50,975 bases of DNA, taken from the NCBI GenBank assembly GCA_029884165.1, contig JAOUIH010000018.1:1-50975 (forward strand). Direction: 5' to 3'. This document shows positions 41,924 to 49,619 of this stretch, one piece after another. A program made the position numbers and the translations under genes. The notes beneath the pieces were generated by a model. The model made no database searches, was not told where the DNA came from, and saw nothing but the letters and a program-made list of their open reading frames with translations. Source of the stretch: Gammaproteobacteria bacterium (GTDB lineage: Bacteria > Pseudomonadota > Gammaproteobacteria > Steroidobacterales > Woeseiaceae). The number at the start of each line of letters is the position of its first letter. Positions within the stretch are counted from its first letter, which is position 1.

Positions 41924-42361
41924 TCAGGGCCAGCGCATATGAAGTATCGGGTAGGGCTTGCCCATGCCGTCGAGCGCGTCTCTGCCCGTTACCCGGAAAC
42001 CGATGCGCTCGTAAAAGCCGACGGCTTGTGCATTCTGCTCATTTACGTCGACGGTAAGCCCGGCGGGATAACGGCGTTTGGCCTCATCCATCAGCCGCCG
42101 CCCCGCGCCGCGGCCTCGCTGTACCGGATCGACGAACAGCGAATCGACGTTCGCATCCGTCATCCCCATGAAGCCGTAAGGCGCGTCGCTCGCATCGGTG
42201 ACGACCAGGAACGCGGCGTTCGGCAGGTACTGGCCCAGCACGATGCCGGCGATCTCGTCCAGGTCGCTCGCGGACAGGAAGTCGTGGGTTGCGGCAACGG
42301 AGCGCTGCCAGATGTCGAACAGCAGCTCGATCTCGTCGTTTCTGGATGGTCTTATCTGCAT
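41924..42361 (-). CDS. GNAT-family N-acetyltransferase
   Basis: A 145-residue cytoplasmic acetyltransferase. The acetyl-CoA binding loop is visible as DPVQRGRGAGRRLMDEA (about 78-94), followed by LTVDVNEQNAQAVGFYERIGF, the usual C-terminal beta-alpha block. The length is that of a single GNAT domain. Substrate unknown; relatives of this type (similar to YjaB) acetylate small molecules or proteins. No strong ribosome site precedes the ATG at 42361, which is chosen because the family's N-terminal strand MQIRPS begins there. Confidence 0.88.
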   Translation of the reverse strand: MQIRPSRNDEIELLFDIWQRSVAATHDFLSASDLDEIAGIVLGQYLPNAAFLVVTDASDAPYGFMGMTDANVDSLFVDPVQRGRGAGRRLMDEAKRRYPAGLTVDVNEQNAQAVGFYERIGFRVTGRDALDGMGKPYPILHMRWP

Positions 42362-42462
42362 GGATCGCGTTCTGGCCACCGCCGCGTGGCCATCAGTCCG
42401 GGAATTATGCGCGATGGGGGCGTTTGTCGACAGCCCCGCCCTGGTACCTGTCCGGCTATGCC

Positions 42463-44103
42463 TTATGCCATATCGGCATTGCCGCCGCGTTCTGTTGCGC
42501 CCAGCGCATCGAGTGCGGCGGCGATCGCCTCGGCTCGCGTGTGAAAGCGCGAGGTCTCCTTGATGACATCCAATACACCGATGCGTCCGAGCAGGCGAGC
42601 AACCGGCAGGCTCAGGCCGACCATGAATACGCGCTGCCCGCTCGCTTCCGCGCGCTGGATGATTTCTTCGAGGGCCAACGCGGCGCTGCCGTCGATTTCC
42701 GGCACATCGACCAGGTCGATGATCAGCACGTCGTGCTGTCCGACGGCCGAAATCTTGCGGGTCATTTCGATTGCTGCGCCGAAGCTGATCAGGCCCGACA
42801 GGTGCAGGACCAGTGCCCGGCCGCCGCAGCGTCGGAACAGGGTCGACTCCTCCGGCGTGAACAGCCTGGCGTGCTCGGGATCGGCTATGGCCCGGATAGA
42901 TTCGATCTGAATATCGGCCGTTCGTTTCACGAAGGTCAGGCTCGCCAGTACGACGCCGACGGCGACGGCGGTCACCACGTCGACGAAGACGGATAGCACG
43001 AGCACCACGAGCATCAGCACCAGGTCGACGCGAGGCAGGCGGTGAATTCGCCTGAGGAAGCGCCAGTCGATCACGTCGATGCCGACCTTCAGGAGCACGC
43101 CGGCCAGCGCCGCGTGCGGCACATAGGCGACGGCCGGCCCGAGACCCAGCACGATGGCGAACAGCGCGACTGCATGGATCACGCCCGATAACGGCGTCCT
43201 GCCGCCCGCATTGACGTTGGTGAGTGTGCGGATCGTCGCGCCGGCCCCGGGGATTCCGCCGGCGAGGCCCGCGACGAGATTGCCGATGCCCTGGCCGACG
43301 AGTTCCCGGTCGGAATCGTGGAACGTGCGGGTGACGTTGTCCGCCACAAGCGACGTCAGCAGGCTGTCGATCGAGCCGAGTGCGGCGAGCACGGCGGCGG
43401 CGACCAGCATCCGGTTCAGGTCGGCGAAGTCGAATTGGGGCAGCCGGGGCGACGGCAGCCCGGACGGTATCGAGCCCAGCACCGGTGCGTCGGTCAGGGA
43501 CAGGGCGAGGAGGCTTCCGACGACGAGCGCGACCAGGGGCGGAGGTATTACGCGGCCGATGCGCTTGGGCAGGCGCGTGCAAATGGCGAATGCAATGAGG
43601 CCGATGATCAGTGCGTGCAGGTTCGGGTTCAGGACCTGGGCCGGCAGCACCGTCAGCGCGTTGACAACGCTTTGCGGGCTTGCGTAGCCGACGAGCGGCT
43701 CGATCTGCATGATGATCAGTATGCAGCCGATGCCCGTCATGAAGCCCGACACCACGGGATAGGGCATCAGGTTGATGTAGCGGCCAATCTTCAGGTAGCC
43801 GAACAGGATCTGCATGGCGCCGGCCAGCATGACCACGGTGAAAGCCATCGCCGGGCGCTCGCCGAACTGCGTGAATACCGTGGCTGCGACGATCGTCATC
43901 GGGCCGGTCGGGCCCGAGATCTGGGAGGGCGTGCCGCCGAACAGAGCTGCGAAGAATCCGACGCAGATGGCACCGTACAGGCCGGCCACCGGGCCAGCCC
44001 CCGATGCGACGCCGAATGCGATTGCGAGGGGCAGGGCGACGACGGCCGCGGTCAGCCCGCCGAAGAAATCGCCGCGAAGATTCGAGAGGTTCAGCCTGTT
44101 CAT
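42463..44103 (-). CDS. SulP-family anion transporter with STAS domain
   Basis: A 546-residue inner-membrane transporter: the first about 410 residues carry the SulP/SLC26 core (FFGGLTAAVVALPLAIAFGV at the first helix, SGPTGPMT in the helix-3 anion site), and residues about 430-530 form a cytoplasmic STAS domain (VLIIDLVDVPEIDGSAALAL). Bacterial SulP proteins carry bicarbonate, sulfate or dicarboxylates with sodium or protons; the substrate here cannot be told from sequence. The ATG at 44103 overlaps the stop codon of the upstream esterase (ATGA), so the two are translationally coupled. Confidence 0.93.
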   Translation of the reverse strand: MNRLNLSNLRGDFFGGLTAAVVALPLAIAFGVASGAGPVAGLYGAICVGFFAALFGGTPSQISGPTGPMTIVAATVFTQFGERPAMAFTVVMLAGAMQILFGYLKIGRYINLMPYPVVSGFMTGIGCILIIMQIEPLVGYASPQSVVNALTVLPAQVLNPNLHALIIGLIAFAICTRLPKRIGRVIPPPLVALVVGSLLALSLTDAPVLGSIPSGLPSPRLPQFDFADLNRMLVAAAVLAALGSIDSLLTSLVADNVTRTFHDSDRELVGQGIGNLVAGLAGGIPGAGATIRTLTNVNAGGRTPLSGVIHAVALFAIVLGLGPAVAYVPHAALAGVLLKVGIDVIDWRFLRRIHRLPRVDLVLMLVVLVLSVFVDVVTAVAVGVVLASLTFVKRTADIQIESIRAIADPEHARLFTPEESTLFRRCGGRALVLHLSGLISFGAAIEMTRKISAVGQHDVLIIDLVDVPEIDGSAALALEEIIQRAEASGQRVFMVGLSLPVARLLGRIGVLDVIKETSRFHTRAEAIAAALDALGATERGGNADMA

Positions 44104-45074
44104 GGCTGCTGGGATCGTGCCTGGTCGCTGCCGTGATCGCGAATGAACTGCAGCACGTCGCCGGCGATGGAGTCGTCGGCGGTGTTGAAGCTGTACATGA
44201 TCGAATAGTGGTTGTGACCGGGCACCTGCTTGTGGCGCGGGCAGCGATTGTCCCGCTCGCAGACCGCCTGAATCAGGTCGACCGCTTCCTTCTGCATCGC
44301 CAGCCGGTCGTACTGTGCGTCGACGATGAACAGCGGCACGGCTCGCCCGTCGACATGCGCGGATGGCACCCGCGCGGGCCACAGCGACTCGTCATCGCCG
44401 TAATAGGCGGGCATCGAGTCCGAGCCGCTGCCCGAATACACGCCGGAGATCAGGACGGACCCGGCGAGCCCGTCTGCGCCGCCGGCCGGCTGCAGCGTTT
44501 CCATGAACGTGTACTGCGCGACGTGTGCGGCGCCGGCCGAGTGCCCCAGCAGGAATATTCGACCGGGATCGGCGTTGATGCGCCCGGCATTGTCGCGAAT
44601 CCAACCGAGCACGGCTGCCAGGTCCTCGGCGCCCGATGGCCACTGGAATTCCGGGGCGAGCCGGTAGTTGACGTTGACGCCGACGATGCCGTGCCGGGAG
44701 AAGTAGTTCAGCACGTTGTCGAAGATCTCGCCGTCGCCCTTGTCGCCGCGCACGAAGGCGCCGCCGTGCACGAACACGAGCACCGGAGCCGGGTCCTCGG
44801 TCGGTTCCAGCGTCCGGTGCACGTCGAGGCGCTGCTGCGGGTGTTCGCCATAGGCGATGTCGCGCTCGACTTCCGGTTGCGGGAATCCCGCTTCGCGCAG
44901 GTGCTGCTTGTAGATCGCTCGCAGTCCGCCGATCTGGCTGTCGGCGAACGTGTCGCCGTAACGCTCTATCTCGGCGTTTGCCACGGGCGTGTCGGCGGTC
45001 GCCGCCACCGCCATCGGCATGGCGAGGAAGCAAAGCAGGATGAAAATGGCCAACTTCGCTGCACTTGCGGACAT
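44100..45074 (-). CDS. Exported alpha/beta hydrolase (HGG-type esterase)
   Basis: A 324-residue hydrolase with a signal peptide (1-25, ending AVAAT). The oxyanion motif HGGAF (103-107), the nucleophile elbow GHSAGA (Ser179), a later Asp in VDAQYDRL and the catalytic His in GHNHYSI place it in the hormone-sensitive-lipase/BD-FAE-like group of carboxylesterases. Its native ester is unknown. The ATG at 45074 gives the signal peptide. The stop overlaps the start of the SulP gene, which suggests that a product released outside the inner membrane may be taken up by that transporter, but this is inference. Confidence 0.88.
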   Translation of the reverse strand: MSASAAKLAIFILLCFLAMPMAVAATADTPVANAEIERYGDTFADSQIGGLRAIYKQHLREAGFPQPEVERDIAYGEHPQQRLDVHRTLEPTEDPAPVLVFVHGGAFVRGDKGDGEIFDNVLNYFSRHGIVGVNVNYRLAPEFQWPSGAEDLAAVLGWIRDNAGRINADPGRIFLLGHSAGAAHVAQYTFMETLQPAGGADGLAGSVLISGVYSGSGSDSMPAYYGDDESLWPARVPSAHVDGRAVPLFIVDAQYDRLAMQKEAVDLIQAVCERDNRCPRHKQVPGHNHYSIMYSFNTADDSIAGDVLQFIRDHGSDQARSQQP

Positions 45075-45143
45075 GTTTGGAACCGGCCGTTTCGGAGTCG
45101 ACGCGCAGTATGCCACAAGGCCTTTACGGCCGCGTCGCGGCGT

Positions 45144-46274
45144 TCAGCCCAGCGTCGCCCGGAATAGCCGCAGCCAGTTGGCGCCGAGCAGGCGCTCGAG
45201 ATTGCTCTCCGTCCAGCCGCGGCGCTCGAGTACTGCGACCAGGTTGCGGAACCTGTCCGGCGTATCGACCTCCGGTATCCAGGGCGGCCAGCGCAACTCG
45301 TAGTTCGGCTTGAAAGCCTCGACGCGCGGCTCGTACCAGTTCTCTCGCGTCGCCCAGGGCGAGATTCCCTGCGGCGGAAAATCCGAGGCCAGCCCGACGT
45401 GCTCGTGTCCGACTACCGATACCGCGTGTTCGACGTGGTCGGCGTAATCTTCGATCGTCGTCTCGCCTCCCGGGTCGGGGCCGATGAAGTAGCCGAGCGC
45501 GATCATGCCGATGACGCCTCCCTTGTCCGCGCACGCGCGCATCTGGGCGTCGGTCTTGGCGCGCGGGTGACCGGGCCGCAATGCATCGCACATGGTGTGC
45601 GTGATCGCGACCGGCTGCTCGGAAAACGCGATGCCGTCGAGCGTGGTCTGGCGGCCGCAATGTGACAGGTCGATCATCACGCCGAGCCGGTTCATGCGCT
45701 CGACGACCTCGAGCCCGAAATCCGACAGGCCGGCATCGGTGCGTTCGAGGCAGCCGTCGCCGAGGCGATTGCGGAAATTGTAGGTGAGCTGGAAGCTCCG
45801 CATGCCGAGCGCATGCAGTGCGTCGATGTTGTTCAGCTTGCCTTCGAGCATCGTGGCGTTCTGGAAATTCATCAATACGGCAGTTCTGCCGCTTTCGGCC
45901 GCACGTTCGATGTCGGTCGCGGACAGCGCGAGCAGCAGTCGATCGGGTCGCGCGGCGACTCGCTCGCGCCACCCCACCAGTGCGTCGATGGCCGTCTGCA
46001 GGTCAGCATTCGGCAGGCTCTCGACGATGCCCGCATAACGCGCCTGCCGCAGCGCATCGAGGTCCGCGTCGCCCCAGTCGCGGCTGAAGCAGAGAGCATC
46101 GACGACCAGCGCCCGGTCGTAGACGCCGGTCGCCGCGAAAGGCCCGGCCGACGGCAGCAGCGAGCCGGCCGCCATTGCCGCCGCCGACGCGAGTACCTCG
46201 CGCCGGGTGGTGCGCCCGGTTGCGGCCGGGGTCGCGTCGCGGTCGATCCGCCGCCTGTTCGTTGGTGGTGTCAT
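45144..46274 (-). CDS. M19 (renal dipeptidase)-like protein with degenerate metal site, Tat-exported
   Basis: A 376-residue protein with a Tat signal (TTRREVLAS at 22-30) and the overall fold pattern of membrane dipeptidases: DLSH (His205), THT (His226), GGVIGM and the C-terminal LLGANWLRLF block are conserved. However, the N-terminal metal motif that reads DGHND in active enzymes is DALC here (59-62), so both His and Asp ligands are lost, and the bridging Glu lies at a position that reads FQN (Gln138). It may bind a ligand without cleaving it, use one metal, or do other chemistry. AGGAGA precedes the ATG, which overlaps the stop of the upstream D-aminoacylase-like gene (ATGA). Confidence 0.82.
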   Translation of the reverse strand: MTPPTNRRRIDRDATPAATGRTTRREVLASAAAMAAGSLLPSAGPFAATGVYDRALVVDALCFSRDWGDADLDALRQARYAGIVESLPNADLQTAIDALVGWRERVAARPDRLLLALSATDIERAAESGRTAVLMNFQNATMLEGKLNNIDALHALGMRSFQLTYNFRNRLGDGCLERTDAGLSDFGLEVVERMNRLGVMIDLSHCGRQTTLDGIAFSEQPVAITHTMCDALRPGHPRAKTDAQMRACADKGGVIGMIALGYFIGPDPGGETTIEDYADHVEHAVSVVGHEHVGLASDFPPQGISPWATRENWYEPRVEAFKPNYELRWPPWIPEVDTPDRFRNLVAVLERRGWTESNLERLLGANWLRLFRATLG

Positions 46275-47875
46275 TCGGGTCTCCTGAGCGGCTTGCCGGC
46301 AAGTACGCCGGTGGCCCGGCCATCGCGGATCGCAAACTCGCCATTGACCAGCACGTGCACGGCGCCCGTGGCGAAGCGGCGCGGCTCCTCGTAGGTAGCC
46401 CGGTCCCGGTAAATGGTCGGGTCGATGATCGCGACGTCTGCGGCGTACCCCTCGCGCAGGTAGCCGCGGTCGGGCAGGCGGTAGAAATCCGCCGCGAGGC
46501 CGGAAAAACTGCGAATCACGAATTCCGGCCGGAGCAGGGGTTCGTCGAAGACGAACAGCCGCATTTTCATCGGGAACGCGCCGTAAGCTCGCGGGTGTGT
46601 GATCGGCTGGTCGGGCTGCGGCGTCCGCCCGTCGGTGCAGGTCATCATCCACGACTCCTGTGCCAGCCGCCGCGTGTTCGCGTGATCGTAGAGTTCTCGG
46701 TTCATCACCGACGCGTTGCCGTCCCGCAGCAGCGACTGCACCGCCGCCGCCGGCTCGAGTTCGCGCTCGCGAGCGACGTCCGCCAGCGTCTTGCCGTTCA
46801 GCTCGGGCCTGGGGTCGGCGAATACGATGCGCTCGGCTCCGCCGCGGATGTCCAGCATTGCACGGGTAGCGGCGAGAATCTCGGCCGATGTTGCAGGGTC
46901 GTCGAATCGCTGCCGCATCGCCTCCTGGCCGCCCGCAGCGGCCCAGTCCGGGATCGTGTACGAGCGAAGGTTGCTCTGCGTCGCGTCGTAGGGGTGCTGC
47001 GCTGCCCACACGTCTATGCCCTGGGCCCTGGCGTCGTTGATGTATTTTGCTGCCGCGTCGCCCCGGCCGTAGTTGTGGGCGCCTTGCAGGTTGTAATGGC
47101 TGAATATCGCACGCAACCCGGATTCGCGCGCGATACGGATGCCTTCCCGAACGGACGCGTCATAGCCGACGCCTTCGTGCACGGCGCCGAGATCCCGGTC
47201 GTGCGTATCGTAGATAGCGCCTTCGTACCCGGCGGCGATGCGGGCCAGTTCGATGATCTCTTCCGTCGACGCGTAGCTGCCGGGCACGTAGAACAGCCCG
47301 GTCGACAGGCCGAATGCTCCTTCGTCCATGCCTTTCCGGACCAGCGCCCGCATGGTTTCCATTTCGGCCTCGTCCGGAGCCCGGTTTTCGAGGCCCATCA
47401 CGGCCTCGCGGACGGCGCCGTGCCCGACGAACAGCAGGCCGTTTACGCCGATGCCGCTGTCCGCCCAGCGATCGAGCGTCGCGGCGACCTCGTAGTCGCC
47501 GTCGCCGTCGAGGCCGAGCACGACCGACGTGATGCCCTGGTACAGGAAAGGAAGCCCGTCCCGGCCGTAGTCGCGGTCGAGTTCGGCATGGCTGTGGGCA
47601 TCGATGAAGCCGGGCGCGATCCACAGGCCGCTCGCATCCAGTGTCTCCTGCGCGCTCAGACCTGGACGCGAGCCGTCACCGATGAATACGATCCGGTCTC
47701 CCCGGATACCGACGTCCGCGAAGACCGGGGCGGCGCCGGAGCCGTCGTAGACCTGGCCGCCCGTTAACAACAGGTCGACGGTCAGGGCCGGCAGCCCGGT
47801 GGCGGCATCCTGCCGCGAACAGGCGGCCGCGGCGAGCAGCAGGACGAGTGTTGGGATCCGTAACCGGGCAGACAT
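46271..47875 (-). CDS. N-acyl-D-amino-acid deacylase-like amidohydrolase, lipoprotein
   Basis: A 534-residue lipoprotein (lipobox AAAC, Cys19) of the amidohydrolase superfamily. The N-terminal beta sandwich GGQVYDGSGAAP is followed by the metal motif DAHSH (His94, His96), then the D-aminoacylase-like GAFGLSTGLFYVPG and SHYN blocks and the C-terminal ADVAIIDPT return. D-aminoacylases release D-amino acids from N-acyl forms, which fits recycling of peptidoglycan or of D-amino-acid-rich detritus. GGAGG precedes the start. It forms a two-gene unit with the M19-like gene, coupled by ATGA. Confidence 0.9.
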   Translation of the reverse strand: MSARLRIPTLVLLLAAAACSRQDAATGLPALTVDLLLTGGQVYDGSGAAPVFADVGIRGDRIVFIGDGSRPGLSAQETLDASGLWIAPGFIDAHSHAELDRDYGRDGLPFLYQGITSVVLGLDGDGDYEVAATLDRWADSGIGVNGLLFVGHGAVREAVMGLENRAPDEAEMETMRALVRKGMDEGAFGLSTGLFYVPGSYASTEEIIELARIAAGYEGAIYDTHDRDLGAVHEGVGYDASVREGIRIARESGLRAIFSHYNLQGAHNYGRGDAAAKYINDARAQGIDVWAAQHPYDATQSNLRSYTIPDWAAAGGQEAMRQRFDDPATSAEILAATRAMLDIRGGAERIVFADPRPELNGKTLADVARERELEPAAAVQSLLRDGNASVMNRELYDHANTRRLAQESWMMTCTDGRTPQPDQPITHPRAYGAFPMKMRLFVFDEPLLRPEFVIRSFSGLAADFYRLPDRGYLREGYAADVAIIDPTIYRDRATYEEPRRFATGAVHVLVNGEFAIRDGRATGVLAGKPLRRPE

Positions 47876-47958
47876 CCAGGGCCTCCGTGGTTTGCCCGAT
47901 TATTGCAGATGCCGGGTCTTTCGCCAGCACGCTCGCCCGGTCCGGCGCCGCGTCGGGA

Positions 47959-48747
47959 TCACTCGCCCGCCGTTGCGCCGCCGGTCTCCGGGAGGTGCAG
48001 GCCTGCCAGGGCCGCCTCGGTGTCGACGACCAGCACGTGTTCCCCGTCGACGTCGCTGTAGTCGATTTCGACGCGCCGGGGTGACGGCCCCAGCGCGAAG
48101 AACAGGTCCATCCCGCGGGCCTTGCCGACGTCGATCGTGAGCGGCAGGTCGGTGTGGCGGGCCTGGATCTCTTTCGCGACCTTGCTGTTGTTGGCACCCT
48201 TGACGATGCCGCCCACGGCCAGCGCCGGGCCGATGAGCAACCCGCCGGCGACACCGGCCGCGAGGCCCGCGCCCCCGTATACGATGGCGGAGCCGGCGCC
48301 GACTGCTGCCACCGTCGCGGCGGTGCCGGCGACCGCCAGTGCCCGGCCGGACATGCCCGCCCGTACCTCGACTCCCTGGCCCTTGTAGCGCTTCGTCGTC
48401 TGCCGGCTCGCCTTTATCAGGCGCTTGCGGTCGTCGTCTGCGGCGACTGGCGTCTCCAGCGAGTCGATGACCCGCACGGCCGTAATCGTGAGCGTCGAGT
48501 CGGACCTGTTGCGGACCGACAGCAGGTACTCGTCCCAGTCCGCGTTTTTTGCCCAGGTCCCGGGGCCGTCCCGGAAGATTACCCAGTCGACACTGGCTTC
48601 CAGCCGCCCGTCGGCGGCGGCGGCCAGGGCGGCCGACGGCGTGAACTGGACCGGCTCCTTGAGGACCTTCGAGCCCCCGCAGCCGGCCAGCGCGAGGCAC
48701 AGGATCATTGCGGGGATCAGCACGGACGGGCGGACGATGTTGCGCAT
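47959..48747 (-). CDS. Lipoprotein with glycine-rich hydrophobic segment, function unknown
   Basis: A 262-residue lipoprotein (lipobox LAGC, Cys23). After an N-terminal domain with a WVIFRDGPGTW segment comes a long Gly/Ala-rich hydrophobic stretch (about 130-185) resembling a glycine-zipper, then a charged C-terminal domain with DLFFALGPSPRRVEIDY. Glycine-zipper lipoproteins often sit in the outer membrane or form oligomers. I do not recognise the family. GGAGA precedes the ATG at 48747. It is divergent from the next lipoprotein. Confidence 0.75.
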   Translation of the reverse strand: MRNIVRPSVLIPAMILCLALAGCGGSKVLKEPVQFTPSAALAAAADGRLEASVDWVIFRDGPGTWAKNADWDEYLLSVRNRSDSTLTITAVRVIDSLETPVAADDDRKRLIKASRQTTKRYKGQGVEVRAGMSGRALAVAGTAATVAAVGAGSAIVYGGAGLAAGVAGGLLIGPALAVGGIVKGANNSKVAKEIQARHTDLPLTIDVGKARGMDLFFALGPSPRRVEIDYSDVDGEHVLVVDTEAALAGLHLPETGGATAGE

Positions 48748-48927
48748 GGTTGTCTCCAGGGACAGGTGCTGCTGCAGAAGGGTCCAGCATAGGAGCGTCC
48801 CCCGCGCCCGACCTGAACTTCGCCTGACGATAGCCCGCCGGGGAACCGATGGTTTGGCCGGCGAAGGATTTCGGCCGGCCAGGCCATCCAACGGCTGAAT
48901 CCAGGCAACGACCGCGGGGACTCCCAA

Positions 48928-49608
48928 ATGCGTATCACCATATTACTGGCCGTGCTGGTCATCGCGGGTTGCGGCGTCACAGGGCAACTCGCCAGGAACA
49001 CCGAGACCAGGGACTTCTACCTCGATCCCCTCGCGCTGCAGCAGGAGGGCCTCGGGTTCCTTACCCCGATCTCCGCCACCGGACAGGAAGCGGATCGCGT
49101 CGGCCTCGCCATCGCCTTCGCCGAGCGGGTGGCCGACGAACGCGCGGACCTGCACGTCCTGCGGCTTGCCGAAGTGCTGTCGGCGGTCAACCAGGCAGGC
49201 CTGTCCGACGAATACAAGACGATGATGGACGATTACCAGGCGACCGGGATCCTCGAGCGGGACACACTCCGGCAGATCGGCGAAGCCAGCGGCGCGCGCT
49301 ACCTCGGCTTGCTCAATCTCGCCCGCTTCTCGCAGGGCTCCAACAAGCGATTCTCGATCGGCGGCCTGCGCCTGATGGATACGAAGGAGGCTGCGCTGCG
49401 CCTGTCCTGGCAGATCTGGGACAGCCGAACCGGAGCGATCGCGTGGGAGGGCAGCGACGAGATCAATTACGCTTACGACACGGGCCGCGAACGCCCGGTC
49501 AATTTCGGCTACGTGGCGGCGCAAGCGGCTACGAACATGCTGGCCGAGTTCCCGACGCTCGCGGACAAGGCCCAGCCGGCGATGGCGAATCTGTCTGCAG
49601 GCCGGTAA
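48928..49608 (+). CDS. Putative outer-membrane lipoprotein, function unknown
   Basis: A 226-residue lipoprotein (lipobox IAGC, Cys15). The pattern IGEASGARYLGLLNLARFS and the later LSWQIWDSRTGAIAWEGS resemble the nucleotide-like/CsgG-type or GNA1162-type lipoprotein fold, in which a conserved 'small-residue, Tyr, Leu' core strand precedes an outer strand; this is a weak likeness. Divergent from the glycine-zipper lipoprotein across 180 bp. Convergent with the TonB-dependent receptor. Confidence 0.75.
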   Translation: MRITILLAVLVIAGCGVTGQLARNTETRDFYLDPLALQQEGLGFLTPISATGQEADRVGLAIAFAERVADERADLHVLRLAEVLSAVNQAGLSDEYKTMMDDYQATGILERDTLRQIGEASGARYLGLLNLARFSQGSNKRFSIGGLRLMDTKEAALRLSWQIWDSRTGAIAWEGSDEINYAYDTGRERPVNFGYVAAQAATNMLAEFPTLADKAQPAMANLSAGR

Positions 49609-49619
49609 AAGCGGGCCGT

